Assembly: GCA_039621445.1 (NCBI GenBank)
Contig: CP154955.1
Span: 1,628,558-1,692,557 of the forward strand
DNA: 64,000 bases
From: Euglena gracilis
Lineage: Eukaryota > Euglenida > Euglenophyceae > Euglenales
Reading direction: 5' to 3'
Positions 22,257-36,600 of the stretch are shown here, piece by piece. Position numbers and translations under genes: made by a program. Each line of letters begins with the position of its first letter. Position 1 is the first letter of the stretch. The notes under the pieces were generated by a model. The model saw only the letters and a list, made by a program, of their open reading frames with translations, had not been told where the DNA came from and searched no databases.

Positions 22257-23484
22257 ATATCCTTGAATGAAGGAAAATGTGTACACTGATGCTGAGCGTA
22301 ATGTTGCGAAATAAGAACATGAAAAATTGCGTTCCCTTTGCAGAGGCGACTTTTTGCGAAGGCACTTGGTCTCAGGATTTGACAGAAATCCATCTGCCTT
22401 GCATCCAGAAAACTGGATGCAAGACAGCGACCGTACAAGTGTTGCCACCGAAGAACGGGAAAGGGTGGAAGGGATTGTGGTGCTTTCCACTGTCTCAGCC
22501 CAAGGAAATTGGGCTGGCAAGGCAAGCATTCCTCGTCAGCTCGCCCACAGATAGTTCCGGGCGGGGGAGCGGTGGGAAATCCTGTTGCTGTGTCGTTGGG
22601 GACTCAGTGGGCTGCATCGGGGCAGTGGGTTTTGCAATCCCACAAGGTGGAGGGAATGCCTGGCGACCCTGTGGAGATGCCAGCCCCACACTGTTCAGCC
22701 GGGGGGTGGGTTACTCCATGTGCTTGTGGTCTCGTGGTCCGATGCGCGGGGGACCGGAGGCAAAGCCTGTCCTGGGTATGCCGTGGTGACGGCGGCCGGG
22801 ACTGGGTCAGGTTGGCTGCCGCACGCTGTGGGTCCGCCCCGTAACCCCCCCCCACATTTCAACCCCCCTCTCCCCAACCAACCGAACCAGGACTTATAAA
22901 AGATAATTTTTTTCAGCTGCAAACCACCCACAAAACTGATTTTCTGGCAACTGTTTGAGCCCGACCATCATTAAAAATGCCATTTTTGTCCAAATTTGCC
23001 GAAAATTGCCAATTTGGGGGGGGGTTTCGGGGTCATCTTGGGGGTCGGATTTTCAACAACAATTCCGGGACCTATAAAACCACCCTTCGGCAGACCAACC
23101 AAACCGGATCCTATAAACCTAGGGGGTTAAAAAGTGGGGGGGGGTTCAGCCAACGCCAATACCCAAAGATCCAAACTGGATGGCGGCAAACCGTTGTCGG
23201 AGGCTTCAAACCTGAGAGCAGTGACAAATCCCAATAATGACAGGTCAGTCAACACGAAACTTAGGTGACAGTTTCCCGGGATGGGGCAGGTGTGGGGGAA
23301 TTTTTTTATTATTTTTTTGTTTTTATTTTTTATTATTTTTTTTGAGACTCCTTTGGGTTTTGTACTGAGTAGTGTCCCCTGAGGAACCCCCCAGAACCAG
23401 TCCCCCCCCCCGGACCCCCCCCAGGACAGGATCCTGGGGGGGGGGGACTGGCCATGAGTGAAAGGGAAAGGCCCGGCCCCTCAC
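22257..23484. other. spacer, possible coding traces only
   Basis: Both strands have open frames of 60-170 codons between 22280 and 22850, but none shows a recognisable domain or bounded exon. G-runs lie at 23015-23160 and a T-rich tract at 23300-23340. Confidence 0.3.
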
Positions 23485-23621
23485 CATCCCCGGCCAAACA
23501 CACAGAAGGTCCGCCGGCACCGCTCCGCCACCGGCGGCTGGACGACGTGGGCCAACAGGCGGCACAGCGTGCGGTTCAGCGTGCGGGGGCCGCCCACCAA
23601 GTAGAGGGCGACCCGGGGACC
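23485..23621 (-). CDS. exon resembling the N-terminal strand of a glycosyltransferase-like protein
   Basis: After a CAG acceptor the frame reads RVALYLVGGPRTLNRTLCRL, then LAHVV and a Cys/Arg-rich end, with a good donor (TG/GTGAGG). The GGPRTLNRT phrase is close to GAPRTLNST in the exon at 37471-37512, which starts the glycosyltransferase-like gene. This is probably a paralogue or its remnant. No downstream exons were found in the 22.3-23.4 kb stretch. Confidence 0.5.
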
Positions 23622-26507
23622 CTGACTTGGGTTGTTAACATTCATCAACAGTTTCGCTTGCTTTGGTGTAGCTTTTGTGGGTAATTTGTAGTACCTCTCG
23701 GCGCCAAAATCACCCTGAAGCTCTCACCACCCTAATCCTAACCACAAAGAGAGGGAAAAAATATTTTTCTTTTATTCCCCATTGGTGGCTCGCACTGTTG
23801 AAAATGACTGTGCACTATTGATTACCTATTCGAAATTGACCTGTTATTCAACAGAACGTCCAGAGAGGATATTGGTTGGAATATCAAGCATTCCATGGGT
23901 GGGTGCTTTCTGTGTTAAAAAGATATTTCAGCGGAGTAAAATGATCCAATCATTTTCAAATGCAATATATTTTCTGAATTTTTTAACCATAATCATTGAG
24001 AATTGTAAGAAGTCAGAACAGGGTGGCAGAGGAAGGGACCAATGTCCAAGGTCAGTTCCCACGTGTGCATACACGGAGTTGGCTGTGCTGGGTCTGCAAG
24101 CACACTGGCGCCTCTGTGCAGACCGCGGTATTGCCTTTTGCCACCGGAAGGGCTGTGCGTGTTGCACTGGCGCTGACGCCGCCCTGCCCTGCCGGTGGTT
24201 GGGGTCGCTTTGGACTGGTGCCCTCTGCCCACAGCACACACAATCACCGTACCCCCAAACCTCTTCACCGCACGCTGGAGAACGTAAGAAATGAAGGTTG
24301 TCTATTGTTGGCATTGCAGATCGGTTTCAGGTCCAAAATTGCTGGGGCCGTTATAGCCGGAGTAGAGCCGGAGCCGGAGTGGAGGGGGTGGAAAGGGGTG
24401 ATTGAGGCGGCAGTTTGAATGGGAGCGGCGGCATGGAGGAAAGCCAGGGCCAAGAAGAGGGTGGCCCATCCGCCCATGCATGTAGCGCGTGCGGGGGCCC
24501 TGGGAAAGGGGATAGGGCATCCCCACCACGAAGGATCACAGCCGACGGCTGGGGCCCTTTGTTTGACCGGTTACTGGGAGGCATTTCGTTCGACACAATT
24601 TCCGGGTGCTGTACGACACCCACCCTGATCACTCTGATGGCAGAGGTGGGGGGGCAACAGATCCAGCGACCAAAGCAGAGCTGCATCGCACAGCAGCGTG
24701 AGAGATTGGCCCCAAATGGCTACCCAGCTACCAGCTACCATTTAGCTACCAGCCACCCCAAAGAGCGCCAACTAGGGTTGATGCACATGCGGGGGAGTTG
24801 GGCAGCACTTTGGGTTTGTTGAGTACCCTGTAAAGGCCAATATAACGACTTTGAGCGGGAAAGGTTCAGCTGCTCGCATGAGAATCCTAATCTTAACAAC
24901 ACTACTTTAAATAACCTTATTAAATCTTTTCCGAAGTCTGGTTGTAGCAGTGTGGTTGAGGCAGTTTGGTTGCGGCTCCAACCAAAAAAATTGTTTAGTT
25001 GGGCCGCGGCCGACCGCCGCCCAACCAGGGAACTTTTAAAGGGACCATATTTTGGCCCTGATTGGACTGCAGCCCAACCAGGGACGCCAAATTTTGGTCC
25101 TGGTTGGGTCGCAGCCAGCCGCGACCCTGCCTCCCACGAACCTACCTCCCGTGCGTGACCTTCACCCCCGATTTTGGGCGGCAAACATTTTCAGCCCGGC
25201 GCTTCGCAAACCTCTGAAAAGGTGTCCTCCAACCTGGGGTTGGTCGTCAGACATAGGGGTGTCTTTCCCTTCCTCCACAAGCTGTCGGAAGGCAGGTTGC
25301 AGACCGTGACAATTTCCTGGGCACGACTGTTCCGTGGGCCAAAATACATCCTGCCATCCGCCCTCGTGTGCTTTCACACAATCAGTGTTATTCACAATGA
25401 ACCGAAGGTGGCAATTGCTGAACAGAACTGGGAGGAGTTGTTTTCCACATTCAACACGTCTCTGCCGAGGGTCGCCCTCCCCCCACACGCACAATCTGTA
25501 ATGCCCTACCCCCCCATTTGGCTAATCTCCTTTTCGACCACATTAACCAGTTGGGGGGGGATTGAGGATTTGTGCAAAAACTGGTCGATTTTTTATCCAT
25601 GGTTGGATTTGTCATGAACCTTTCTTATCCGGAAATTTTTTGTAAGTTTCGAAACTAAAATTTTTGAAGTTTTCTGACCTTTTTTGGCCGAGCCAAATTT
25701 GGCCAGCCTTGTACCGCAGGCCAATAAGCCAATTAGTGGGTGGGACTAAATGCCAAAGCAGGTTGTGGGTTTTGGGACGGCATGATCTGGTGCCAGGCCA
25801 GGAGAAAAATCGATTTATTTTAGCTTGGAGTTCTGCCGTTTTCCAAAACGGAGCTTTTCCCCCAAGGATTCATTAAGAATTAAGTATTCAAGAGAAAGAC
25901 TAACCCGGGCTCAGTCACTCAGGGAAAAAATGTCAGTCATCCCAGGTTTTGTGAAAACAAGGCTGAAACCATTGCACAGGGTGGGTCACAGGTTGAGGGA
26001 TGAAAGCCTTGACACCGACTGGCTCGGTTCCACACCAGCATGCAAAAACAACCCTGGAAGTAACGAGGAAACTGTCGACATTCTGTGGGCCACTGTCGAA
26101 CAGGGTCAGCTGCCTATTATGTGTGTACGCGGAGCCAGGGGGTGGCGGTGCGGCCACCCTGTAGAGTTGCAGGGGTGTGCCTGGTGCCTGGTGCCTGGGG
26201 TGTGGCCACACCGTTGCTTGCTGAACCCGGGGTGGGGGGGGGTCACAAAGAGTCAGCCGCTTCTTCACAGACAATCACCCACTCCCCACAGAGGTTACTT
26301 TAGAACCCCACCTGCGCGAGGGACCCCTGGGTGAGGGCTCGGGGGACACAATACTGGGGGTCACTTTTGGGGTCCAAAAAAAAATCGAGAAAAATGAAAA
26401 GAAGAGCCGATAACAGAGAACCCATGCCCAATGAAACCTGAAATGACAATCTAGACGGACGGGGGACGTTCATTGAGTTGTATGAGCATTTGTATTGCTG
26501 TAAAAAG

Positions 26508-26508
26508 T

Positions 26509-26541
<33 letters not shown>
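26508..26541. repeat. (CA)n microsatellite
   Basis: About 16 CA units. Confidence 0.95.
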
Positions 26542-26543
<2 letters not shown>

Positions 26544-27065
26544 TTTCATTAGGCAAGGGGGTTCATCGGCGTCTTCGGCGCCAGGTGGGTCATTTTCGAC
26601 AGACCCCACCAACACGGCGTGGGGGGGGGGGGCTGGAGCCCCCCCAAAAAGCCTGTCAATCACTCTACCAGCCAGTCACTCCAAAAGAAAATCAGCGAGC
26701 CACCCCTCAGGGGTGGGGCCAGACACACCTTGAGCAATGGTATGGTTGTGACACACCCTTGCCAGAACCAGGGCCCGATGTATGGGCAGGTGGGGCTCGC
26801 CTGCCCTGTCTGGTCCAGGAAGGGGGGGGGCACCAACCTCTCCTCTACCATGTACACCCTTTGCATCGAGCCCTGGCCAGTTCACAGAACTTCACATCAT
26901 ACACTTGCAAATATCACTTACACTTTGCGCTGGGATGCTTCACGTGGGGTTGGTAGGGTGGATTGGGTCAAGGTTTTGAGCCAGGTTGTGGCGAAGGCAG
27001 CAGCCACAGGGGACAGAAAGGCTGGGCAGGATCATATCATACATGTATAAAAAAATACAACACAT

Positions 27066-27238
<173 letters not shown>

Positions 27239-27696
27239 GCGTATATGTATGTGTGTTCGCTGTTTGTGTGTCCCGTTTGCCAGTATTGCAGTGAAACACC
27301 CTCCCCTTCTGTGCCAAGTAAAAAGTGCAGAACTCCTCCTCAAGCAGTTACAACACACCCCTCATCAACGCACAATCCCCCTTAGGGAGGCTCAAACGTG
27401 GGTGCCTATGGTGTGCACACACTTCAGATTATTCATCTGGTAATTGCTCCTCCTGAAAGCACTCGGCTTGGAAAATTAATTCAGATTGTTACTCAACACA
27501 TTTCATTCCCTTGACGCTTCAAGGTCTGCGAGTGAAAAGAAAAAGGTCTGCACCCTCCCTCCAACACAAAGAAATGCACTTGAAATGATCATGATTTATT
27601 AATAAAATCATGTTTTTTTCGTAACCACAAAGTACATTTCTTTCTAGAAAAACGTTTTTTTTTCCCTCAGGCTACCTTCTCCCAGGAATTTTTTTG

Positions 27697-30600
27697 TTAC
27701 AAGTTGAGGCACAAGGGAGGGTTGCCTTCTGGGCAGTTGCCATCACCTGTGTGGTGATAACAATGAGCCCCAATGTGTCTGGAGTTGAGAGATGGCCTAC
27801 TTGCTCGTTCCCCCTCTGCGGAGCGAAGCAGGCTTGCACGCCCGTATGCCGCCCACCCACGGGCCCATGGCCCCAGGCGAACGCCCGGCCTCCATGCCAC
27901 GGCCTGCCTGCTGCGGGGAGGGGGCAGGGCGGGAGGCAGAGGAGGGGAGGGGGGAGAGCTCTGGGTGCGGTTCGGCTGGTGGCGGAAGGGGTTCGCCCCG
28001 TAGCCGATGCCCCTCCCCAGCGCGCCGAACTGGATGGCGGCAGACCGCCAACAGCAACGCCGACGTCCCCCCCCCCCACGCTGTGCCAGCCAGCGTTTTT
28101 TTAAAAAGGACTCCAGGGGGGGGTCCCGCGGCAGGCTGGAAAAAAAAACACCCCAGGGGTGGGGGTCCAGCGGGGGCAGCCGGCTGGCAGTTGGACCTTG
28201 GAGGAGGGATCTCGGAGTGCCCTGGACTGTCTGGGCAGGCAGGCAGGGTGTTGCCCCTGGGGGGTCTGTGCCTACCTGATAATGAGCTAAAAGAGCCCAA
28301 AAATGGGTTTTGACTTCGGCACCATTGGCGCCAGAGTGGCTTGGTGAAGCGCCCAGGCACTTTTGGCAGGGGTCGGATCTGGGTGCCTTGGGGTGCCTGC
28401 ACAAACAGACCCCTAACCCCGGAGTGGGGTCGCTCGCCCGATCATGATCATGAGTCCAGGGCAGACTTCTTTGCCCAGCCCCTCTGGAACAATGGTAATC
28501 TCCAATCCAAAAAAAAAAATCAATAGCCAGTGGTTTCCTTGGCTTTCAGAAGAAACATGGACCTAAAATTAAACTCTGTGCCTTTATTCCCTTTGGAAGC
28601 TCAGATCTGTTGTTGATACACCATTGAACAGCGTGCACAATTTCCCTCTTGCACTGACCATTGGCAATATGGCTGTTTGCAATATTATGATATAATACAG
28701 CAATCATTCATTATTTTCAACGTATGCTGGTACTAAAAAATTTCAGTACTCGCTGCCCGCTTATCTGGCCAGCCCTCGTTGGCGGCCTGGCAACATGGAA
28801 AGGCAGGGCTCTGGTACTTCTTCCGCCACCGCCGGATCCGCTCGCACATCTTCACCGCGAACCCGAGCCGGTCCGTGCAGTTGCCGTGGAGCAGCTGCAC
28901 GGTGCGGGACTGTAGGGAGACGCGGCAGCACTGGTACTTGAACGCCACGAAGCACTGCTTGGGGAGGGCGGGGGGTCCACTGCCATGGCAGCGGGCGAGG
29001 CAATCCCCCAGCCCGTGGAGACACCCTTGACGCTCCGTCTCGGTCAGGGAAACCCTTTCCCCTTTAAACACCGCTGTACAAGAGCAGGGGAAGGGAAACC
29101 CGCAAGACAGATATCAAAAAAAAAGTGACACAACAGACACAAAACTTCTTTTGAAAAAATAAATGAAAACACAAATTGATTTTGTAAATTCTTGGTGGTC
29201 CATACATGCAATTTGTCTGCAATTTGTTAGAGAATTCAAAAATAATAATGTAAAAGCTTTGGCCATCCAGGTGAAATGCGTGTTTTTTCTCAGACAAAAT
29301 CTGGAGCCAATAAATCTGAAAATGGCAACAGCAACAGCAGCCGCAGAAGCAACAGCAGCAGCAGCAAACAGTCAAACAACAAGCAAGAAACAACAAACAA
29401 CGAAAGTGGAACGATGAACGACGAATGAAAAATGACGAACGACGGCGAACAAACGACGAAGGATGAACGACGAATCGAACCACAACTAACAACAAACGAC
29501 CAACAAGCAACAACAAACAACAAACAACAAACAACAAACAACAAACAACGAACAACAAACAACAAACAATAAACAACAAATAGCAGCAGCAGCAACAGCA
29601 ACAACAACTCAAAACAATAAGATTCGATTTTACAAAATCAGAGAATAGGGCAGGCTTCGATATTCGGGCAGGTGGGGGTTTCCCCCCCTCCGATTCAGGA
29701 GGGGGGGTGGGGGGACACCCCCCCACCTAATTAGCCAATTGGCCAACCCCCCAACTTTCGCCGCTTTCATTTCACGAGGCTTTTTTGGGACAAAAATCAA
29801 TAATTTTCCAAAATATCTCGCGAAGACGTACAAGTGTCTGCCACACCAAATGTTCCCATGGAGGCCCTCTCCATTCGCAGTTTTGGTGTTTTCCACCTTA
29901 ATCAACAGGATGAGGGTCCAAATTGGACCTAAATCTAACAGGGGAGGGGTCAGATCACCCCTTCCCCCTCCTCCCCGCTCATTTATTAACCTGCCGGGGG
30001 GGGGGGACTTACAGAGGGATAGGGCGTTTGACACCCCAGCGCCGAAGGCACCAGGGTTCAGAGAAGGGCCATTTCCAAGGGGAAATTGGGTTGGTTGAGG
30101 CACCGACCTCCCCACGCTGCTGCGGCATCGCAAAGCGGTCTGACATGTGTTTGGGTTATGTGCAGCCTCCACTCTCTGTAGGTTGAAACCCTCAAAAAAC
30201 AAATAGGGAAATGAACTGTCGAAATTTGGTACCAAACGTATTCCCCTGAAACCTGGTTTCATCCAAAATAAATCTCGCGGATTCAGAGCCTGCGCCCAGC
30301 AGATCGCAACACCGAAAGGTCACAAGGGACCATCTGCTTGTAGGGGGTGTAGTATGTCCGTGTCCGCACGAAGAAGAAATCCGGCACGTAGTCCACAGGC
30401 ACCCCTGACCGGTTCAAATGCCAATGCGGTCTGGCACGGTGCGAAATTGCATGACGACAATGCAACCAACCTTTGATCGACGACCAGGGGCTGGTCGTAT
30501 GGGAGGACCCCCCCCCCATTTGACCAAGCGACCACTGACCTGCAACTACTGACTGGGATTCTCACCTGCCTACAGCCAACACGACGACAAAACTTGTCTT

Positions 30601-33600
30601 GTAACAGAGGGGAGAAGAGGGAGAACATATCCTTCCCCTAAATGTAAATCAAAAGCTTACTTTGGGCTTAAAACAGCCAAAAATCGCATTTCCGTCGGGC
30701 GTGATGCCATGAAATTGATACCACATCCAAGCATTTGATGCCAAAGTGATACTCATCTGGTGATATCAAGCAAGATGTTTAAAGCTTCAATTTTGCAAGA
30801 GCCTTTGAACATTTCAGATACAAAGCAAATGCCAGAAGTTCCCGCCCTTGGCCCTGCCAGGGTGGTAGATCCACTCCGGGTTCATCCCTCTCAACATGGG
30901 CAGTGCCTTCGCCGCCCCAGTCACACAGAGGGCACTGTACAGGTGGAAATACTGCCGGGTGAAGTTGCGGCGGGCGGGGCGGGCTGACAGATGTGTCGCC
31001 AATCGAATCCCCGGACCATCCAGGCAGTCACAAAAGGGGCGGAATGGTGAAAATGCACCAGAGTGGTTCAAGAGATGAAAAGCATGGAGTGGATGTGTGA
31101 AAGCGTAGATAGGTCCATTTTTTTTTAACTTTGGTGAGCGTTTTCTTCCAAACCTGAAAAACACACCCACCCTTTGAAAATTGGGCTGCACAGCATTCGA
31201 GATAGACGAAGGAATACAAATGCATCCAAAAAAAAATGTGAAATTCACTTGTTATAAACATGGATATGTGAACAGGTGACACCTTCCTTCATTCATTCAT
31301 TCCTTTGTTCATCCACCTGGATGGTTCTCTGCCTGCCAACCGTCTGGTTGGCTTCTTTCCGGGGTCGTCTGCCTGTCTGCCCAATGGGCATCGGCCCGCC
31401 CCGGCGCCGGGGCACGATGGCGAAGCGGTCGTTGATGCCGCCCCACGACAGCCACGGCGGGACGTAGATGTGCGTCGGGGACAGCGACCGCAACCGCACC
31501 AGCGGGCTGACGTACGCCGCCAGACCCCCATTTCCAGCCCAGCCAATACACGATACAATAGGACCCTCTCTGTGAACAACACCCCCTGTAGGGGAGAACC
31601 GCACATCGGGTGAACTGTGCGGGCAACAATCGGAGCCACGGGGGAAGGGATGGGAAAGGATGGAGTATATTTTAAAGAATATGTGTGATTTGTTCACCTG
31701 AAAGTTCATCTGGCACGGTGGCCTGAAAGCGAAACCATTCTCCCTGAACTTTCTGTGCTGATAGGTTGGTAGTAGAGGGTACGCTGAAAATGTTTTCAGG
31801 GATTTTGGGTGATGGTGAACATCTCCAACACGGATAACACTCCAAGTGTCCAAGTGGATCGTTTTTGGCTAAAATACCAATTGAGGAATTGGCAGCCATC
31901 AAGCAATAAAAAGAGGCAATTTCCTGAGCTGTGATGCGATCCTGCACCACACATCAATTTACGGACAAAACTTCAAAGGCTTTGCAGCAAATTTTGGTTG
32001 GAGATGCATCTTTGCCCATCCAGGAATGGGCAAAGAAAAAGACGGAGAAAATTACCCCCGCAGAAAATAGCCCCAGCAAATCGACAGGGACACTCTGTGG
32101 TCTTACCTCCCCCCCCTTGTCCAACGACCACTAAATATCGCTACTGACCGGGGGGGGGGGTCGCTATTTTAGCCAAATATCGCTACTGACCGGGGGGTGG
32201 TTGTTAGACAGGGCCGGGGTCAAAATTTTTTATCCCGCTTCGTCCCAAGGTGAACAAAAGGTGAACAAAATGGCCAAAAGGGGTCAAAAAGGGGTCGGAA
32301 ATGGCTTAAAATGGCCACAAATGTGCAAAAATAGCCAGAAGCAGCCAAAAATTGGCATAAATGAAGCAAAAATGCATTCAAAGCTGCCAAAAGTGGTTTA
32401 AATTGCCAAATGCAGCCCAGAGTGGCCAAAAGTGGCCAAAAGTGGCCAAAAGTTGTCGAAAATGACCAAAAACATGGCCAAAAAAATACCAAAAGTTGCT
32501 GATTTGCATGAAAACAGGCAAAAAAAGAATGGAAATAAACTACACATGGGATACTAGTGGAAATTTGTGAAAATCGCAAACGCGAAACGTCTAAAAAAAA
32601 GATCACCTGGAAAAAGATCACTACTGACCGGGGGGGGGGGTCGTTGGACAAGGCCGGTCGTTGGACAAGGGGGGGGGGAGGTAATGGATGCTCCTGGCAG
32701 CGGTGGACTTTCCAACGGCCAAGTAGGTCCCAAGCATACAATTTTTACCGACCCCCCGGGGGGAGGGGGGTCACCCCACTCTTCGAAAAACCGGTCAGTC
32801 ACTTTTTTTCGGGAAGCCAGTTAGTCATTGCCCCCCCCCCTCCCCCCGTCGGCCACTCTGGAATCCAAAGGAATTTTGACCAAAAACATGGAAAAATGCC
32901 AAAAAAAAATTCCGGCGCTTTTGGCGCCGGGTCACTTTAGTGGTCACTTTTGCCGACCCCCCCCCTGGGGGGAGGGGGTCCGGGCTAAAAAGTCACTCTG
33001 AAAAAACCAGTCACCACCCCGGGGGGTCGGCCAGTGATTTTATGGTCCCAACGCAAGGCAGCCACATCCCGGGGGGGGGGGGACGTTGCCGGCAAGGACT
33101 GCCCCAGCCCTCCTTGCTGGTAGTGCAAAGCCTCAGGCATATGCCTGGCTCTGTCACGGTGTGCCATTTGGTCACACAAAAAAAACACAAAATAAATAAT
33201 ACACCCAAAAAAGGTCTGTGTGTCACGTCTGGCCGTACAAACATTGTCCAGTCGAACTCCAGATTCTTTGAGCGCTCGTACGCCAGGCGCTCCAAATCCA
33301 CGGCCTCCATGTCCCAGAGGACGCCGGGGCAAGGTCTCATGACGCAGCCCCTGGAACTGCATACACCCACCACCACCCACTGGCAAAAATACAAAACACA
33401 CACAGCCCCCCCCCCCGCCTGTCTGGGAGTGGATGGTCCAAGCGGACCCCCTAAAAGACCCTTAATCGCCGTCCGGCATGATTGGGTCAGCAGGTCCTGA
33501 TTTGCTTGTTTAGCCCAGGGTCCCTGGGTCACTAATCTACCCTGCCTAACCTACCCCCCCCCACTGAGAAAAGATGAGCCACAAACACCCAGTACCGGGG

Positions 33601-36600
33601 AACGAGATGCTCATGACCGACCTCCAGGTGCACAGGTCGTCAGGTCTCCTTGTGGCGAGGGCCAAAAGAGACGTCTCCCTGGGCCTGGGCTGCGTTACCT
33701 GCGGTGAAAATATGAGGACCAATGCAGCCGCTCGTCCTCCGACCAAAGGTATTTCGTCCCGCCATCCACTCAAATCCACCCACATCAAAGAAAATTTCTC
33801 CAGCCGGCCGTCCGTCCGTCCATCCGTCCGTCCGCAAAGTAAAATTTTTTTTCAGCTTTCCAGGGGAGTCAGGACACAGGGGGGGGGGACATGGGGGGGC
33901 ATATACCTTGAAAACCTGGCCTTTTGGGCAGTGTTTTCCCGGCAAGCTGGAGAGAATTTCACCTTTCTCCGCGTTGCTTCTTTGTTTGCGTGGCTCCGTT
34001 TCACAACCCACCCGGTGATGTCCGTGCAGCGAGGACCAGAGCCGGAGGAGCCCCCCCTCGCCCCGCCCCGGCCGTGCGCCAGCAGCTCTTCGTTGTAGTG
34101 CGCGTGGATGTCGAGCTTCATCCGCGCGTTGAGGTGCTGCACGCACTGCGGCGGGGGCGGGGGAGGATCGCTCACCACTCTCCCGCAGGCACCTCGCCCC
34201 CCCCCTCCCGTCCACTCCGTTGGGCACTGCCGGGGTGGGCGAGGCCGAACGGAGACGCCCAGGGCACCAAGTTGGGGAATAACTCTTCTTTGGTCTGGAG
34301 ATGTCCAGCATGGGATATTCTGAAGCGGCCAAAGAGAAATGTGTGCCTTCTAAAGGCAGTTGGCTTTTGTTCTTCACAAGGAGTGCAACAATTTTTTAAA
34401 ACCTCAAAAGATCTTTGATTGTGGGCCAATAAGGAGGACCCATTCACCAAAACGCCCGTTCGTGGATAGTCAGGTCACGGAAGCGTCTGAATACCTTAGC
34501 TAGCTTAGCCTAGCCTTAGCACACAGGCCCATCAAACTCGCTTTTGGTTGGCGCGTACCAACCCGTGATCATGAGCTATCAGAAAGAAAAAAAAACTCCC
34601 AACCTTTATCTCACCCAAACCTCTTCCACCCAAATTTATTATTGCCTGGTTGGATGATTATATCCTTTGGTTCTTTGGATCACATCAAGTGTATGTGTTT
34701 TTTTTTTGTTTCTTTCCCCGCCCGCAGTAGAACCACGCACCGAAATAACCAAGCCCTGGTGTACAGAGAAAATGAACAACTGCGAGGGACAGGTCCCCTC
34801 CCATACTTTCCCCATGCTTTCAGCAAGCGTCAACTGTGAAGTGCCTGTCCGCATCACAACATTCACACCCGGAACATTCAGGAGGAGGTTGTACTGATCC
34901 ATACCTGTGGTGTTGGGAGTGCTGGCGGCGTGGGGGTGAGGGGCTTCAGGCGTGGGAAATTTTTGAAAATTTTCATTGAAAATTGGGTGTTTTCTGAAGG
35001 TGACAGAATGACATTATTTTGGAATATCAAAACTTGGAATATCCGTTGCGTCGGTGGGGGGGACAAGGAAAAATGATTTTTGACGCCGGACAGAATTTCA
35101 GCAACATTCACTCCATTTGTTAGGGTTAGGGTTAGGCTACACTAGTTAGGGTGCACGCACTGCGGCGGGGGCGGGGGAGGGTCGCTCGCCACTCTCCCGC
35201 AGGCACCTCCCCCCTTCCTGCCCACTCCGCTGCCCTGCTAGCAGACCCCCCCGGGGGGGAAGGGTCTGCTAGAAATCCCACTATCCAAATTTGGACCAGC
35301 TGCAGTCCAGCCCCCCCGAGGGGGGGTACTGCAATCCCTTAAGCAAAAGCCTGAATGCAATGCAACATGGACCCTGAAAAACACGACGGAAAAACAAAGG
35401 GGGGGAAACGCAACAAAAACACAAAAAGAACTGCATTTAATATCCTTTGGTTGTACATTTACTTTTCCACTGGAGAGGAATTCAAATTTTTCGAAATTTT
35501 TCTATTTAAATAAAAATTAAAACCCAAAATTCTGTCAATTTTTTGGTCATTTTTTTGCATATTTTGGTGAACAAAACCGAAATCGGGGCGAAAATTAGGA
35601 GTTTTTCATAATGTAAAAAATTTGCAGCAAAAATAAAAAACTGAGGGTTAAAAAAAAACCACAAAAAACACAAAAAACAAACAAAGACAAAAAAATAAAA
35701 CACAGAAAAGCCAAAATCAAAAACGCAGGGGAAAATATGCAAAAAAAAACATTTGCATTCCCCCTGCAAAAATTGTGGGGGTTTGGCACCAGTGCACCAC
35801 GCCGGATGAGCACAAAAAGCGTCAGCTCGCATTGCTCAACAAGCAGCGGGTACACCACATTGTCCAGGATGCTGCACAGCGCCAGGGCATCCCTCCAGTG
35901 TCTGGAACGGAGGGTCCAGCTGTAGCCAATGTAAGCAACAAAATTTTGGAAATGAACACACCCATCACCTGGGGTTTAGTGGCCTTCAACACCCACAAAA
36001 TCTCCACACAAAGCCAAAGGAAAAAATTTAAGGCCGAGAAACTCAGCCGCCATAATTACGTCCAGCTTATGCAGGGGGAAGGGGAATAAATGCCAAATGC
36101 CCCCCAAAAGCGCTAAAAATAAGCGGGATATATATATATATATAGATATATATATATATCTATATATATATATTATATATATATATATATATATAGAGAT
36201 ATATATATATATATACATATATATACATATATACATATATATACACATATACATATATATATACATATATATACATATATATGTATATATATATTATTAA
36301 TGCTTGTATATAATAAAAATAGAGGTTTTTGCGATATATGCGATTTTTCCAAAACCAGGCACCTTGGCCACCCTCCCATTATAGGTTGACGACACAAAAA
36401 AAAACATCTGACACACACCACCTCACAGCACAAACATATCCCCCCATCTGGTGTAATTGCTTTTTCCAGTTTTTGTGGCAGCCATATCTTTGGTTGTGTG
36501 CTGTGTTGAGGTCACGGACATTGGCCATATTTCAGCCTGTGAAATACCCATCAAATTCTTTGCTCATTTCTTCGATTCCCCCTCCATCCCTTATGAACCT

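Larger units (their letters stand above)
31516..33221 (-). other. nonconventional intron, glycosyltransferase-like gene
   Basis: Starts ACACAGACC and ends GGTCTGGCGGC, with CAG at +4 and CTG at -8. CAGACC pairs with GGTCTG (6 of 6). Phase 2 joins FVRPDVT to [15 protein letters not shown]. It contains the inverted-repeat element at 32104-32683. Confidence 0.75.

Noticed and set aside
29064-29726. 220-codon minus-strand frame rich in Cys, Leu and Val
   Set aside because: Generated by the CAA/ACGA tract; no domain, and it lies in an intron of a better-supported gene.
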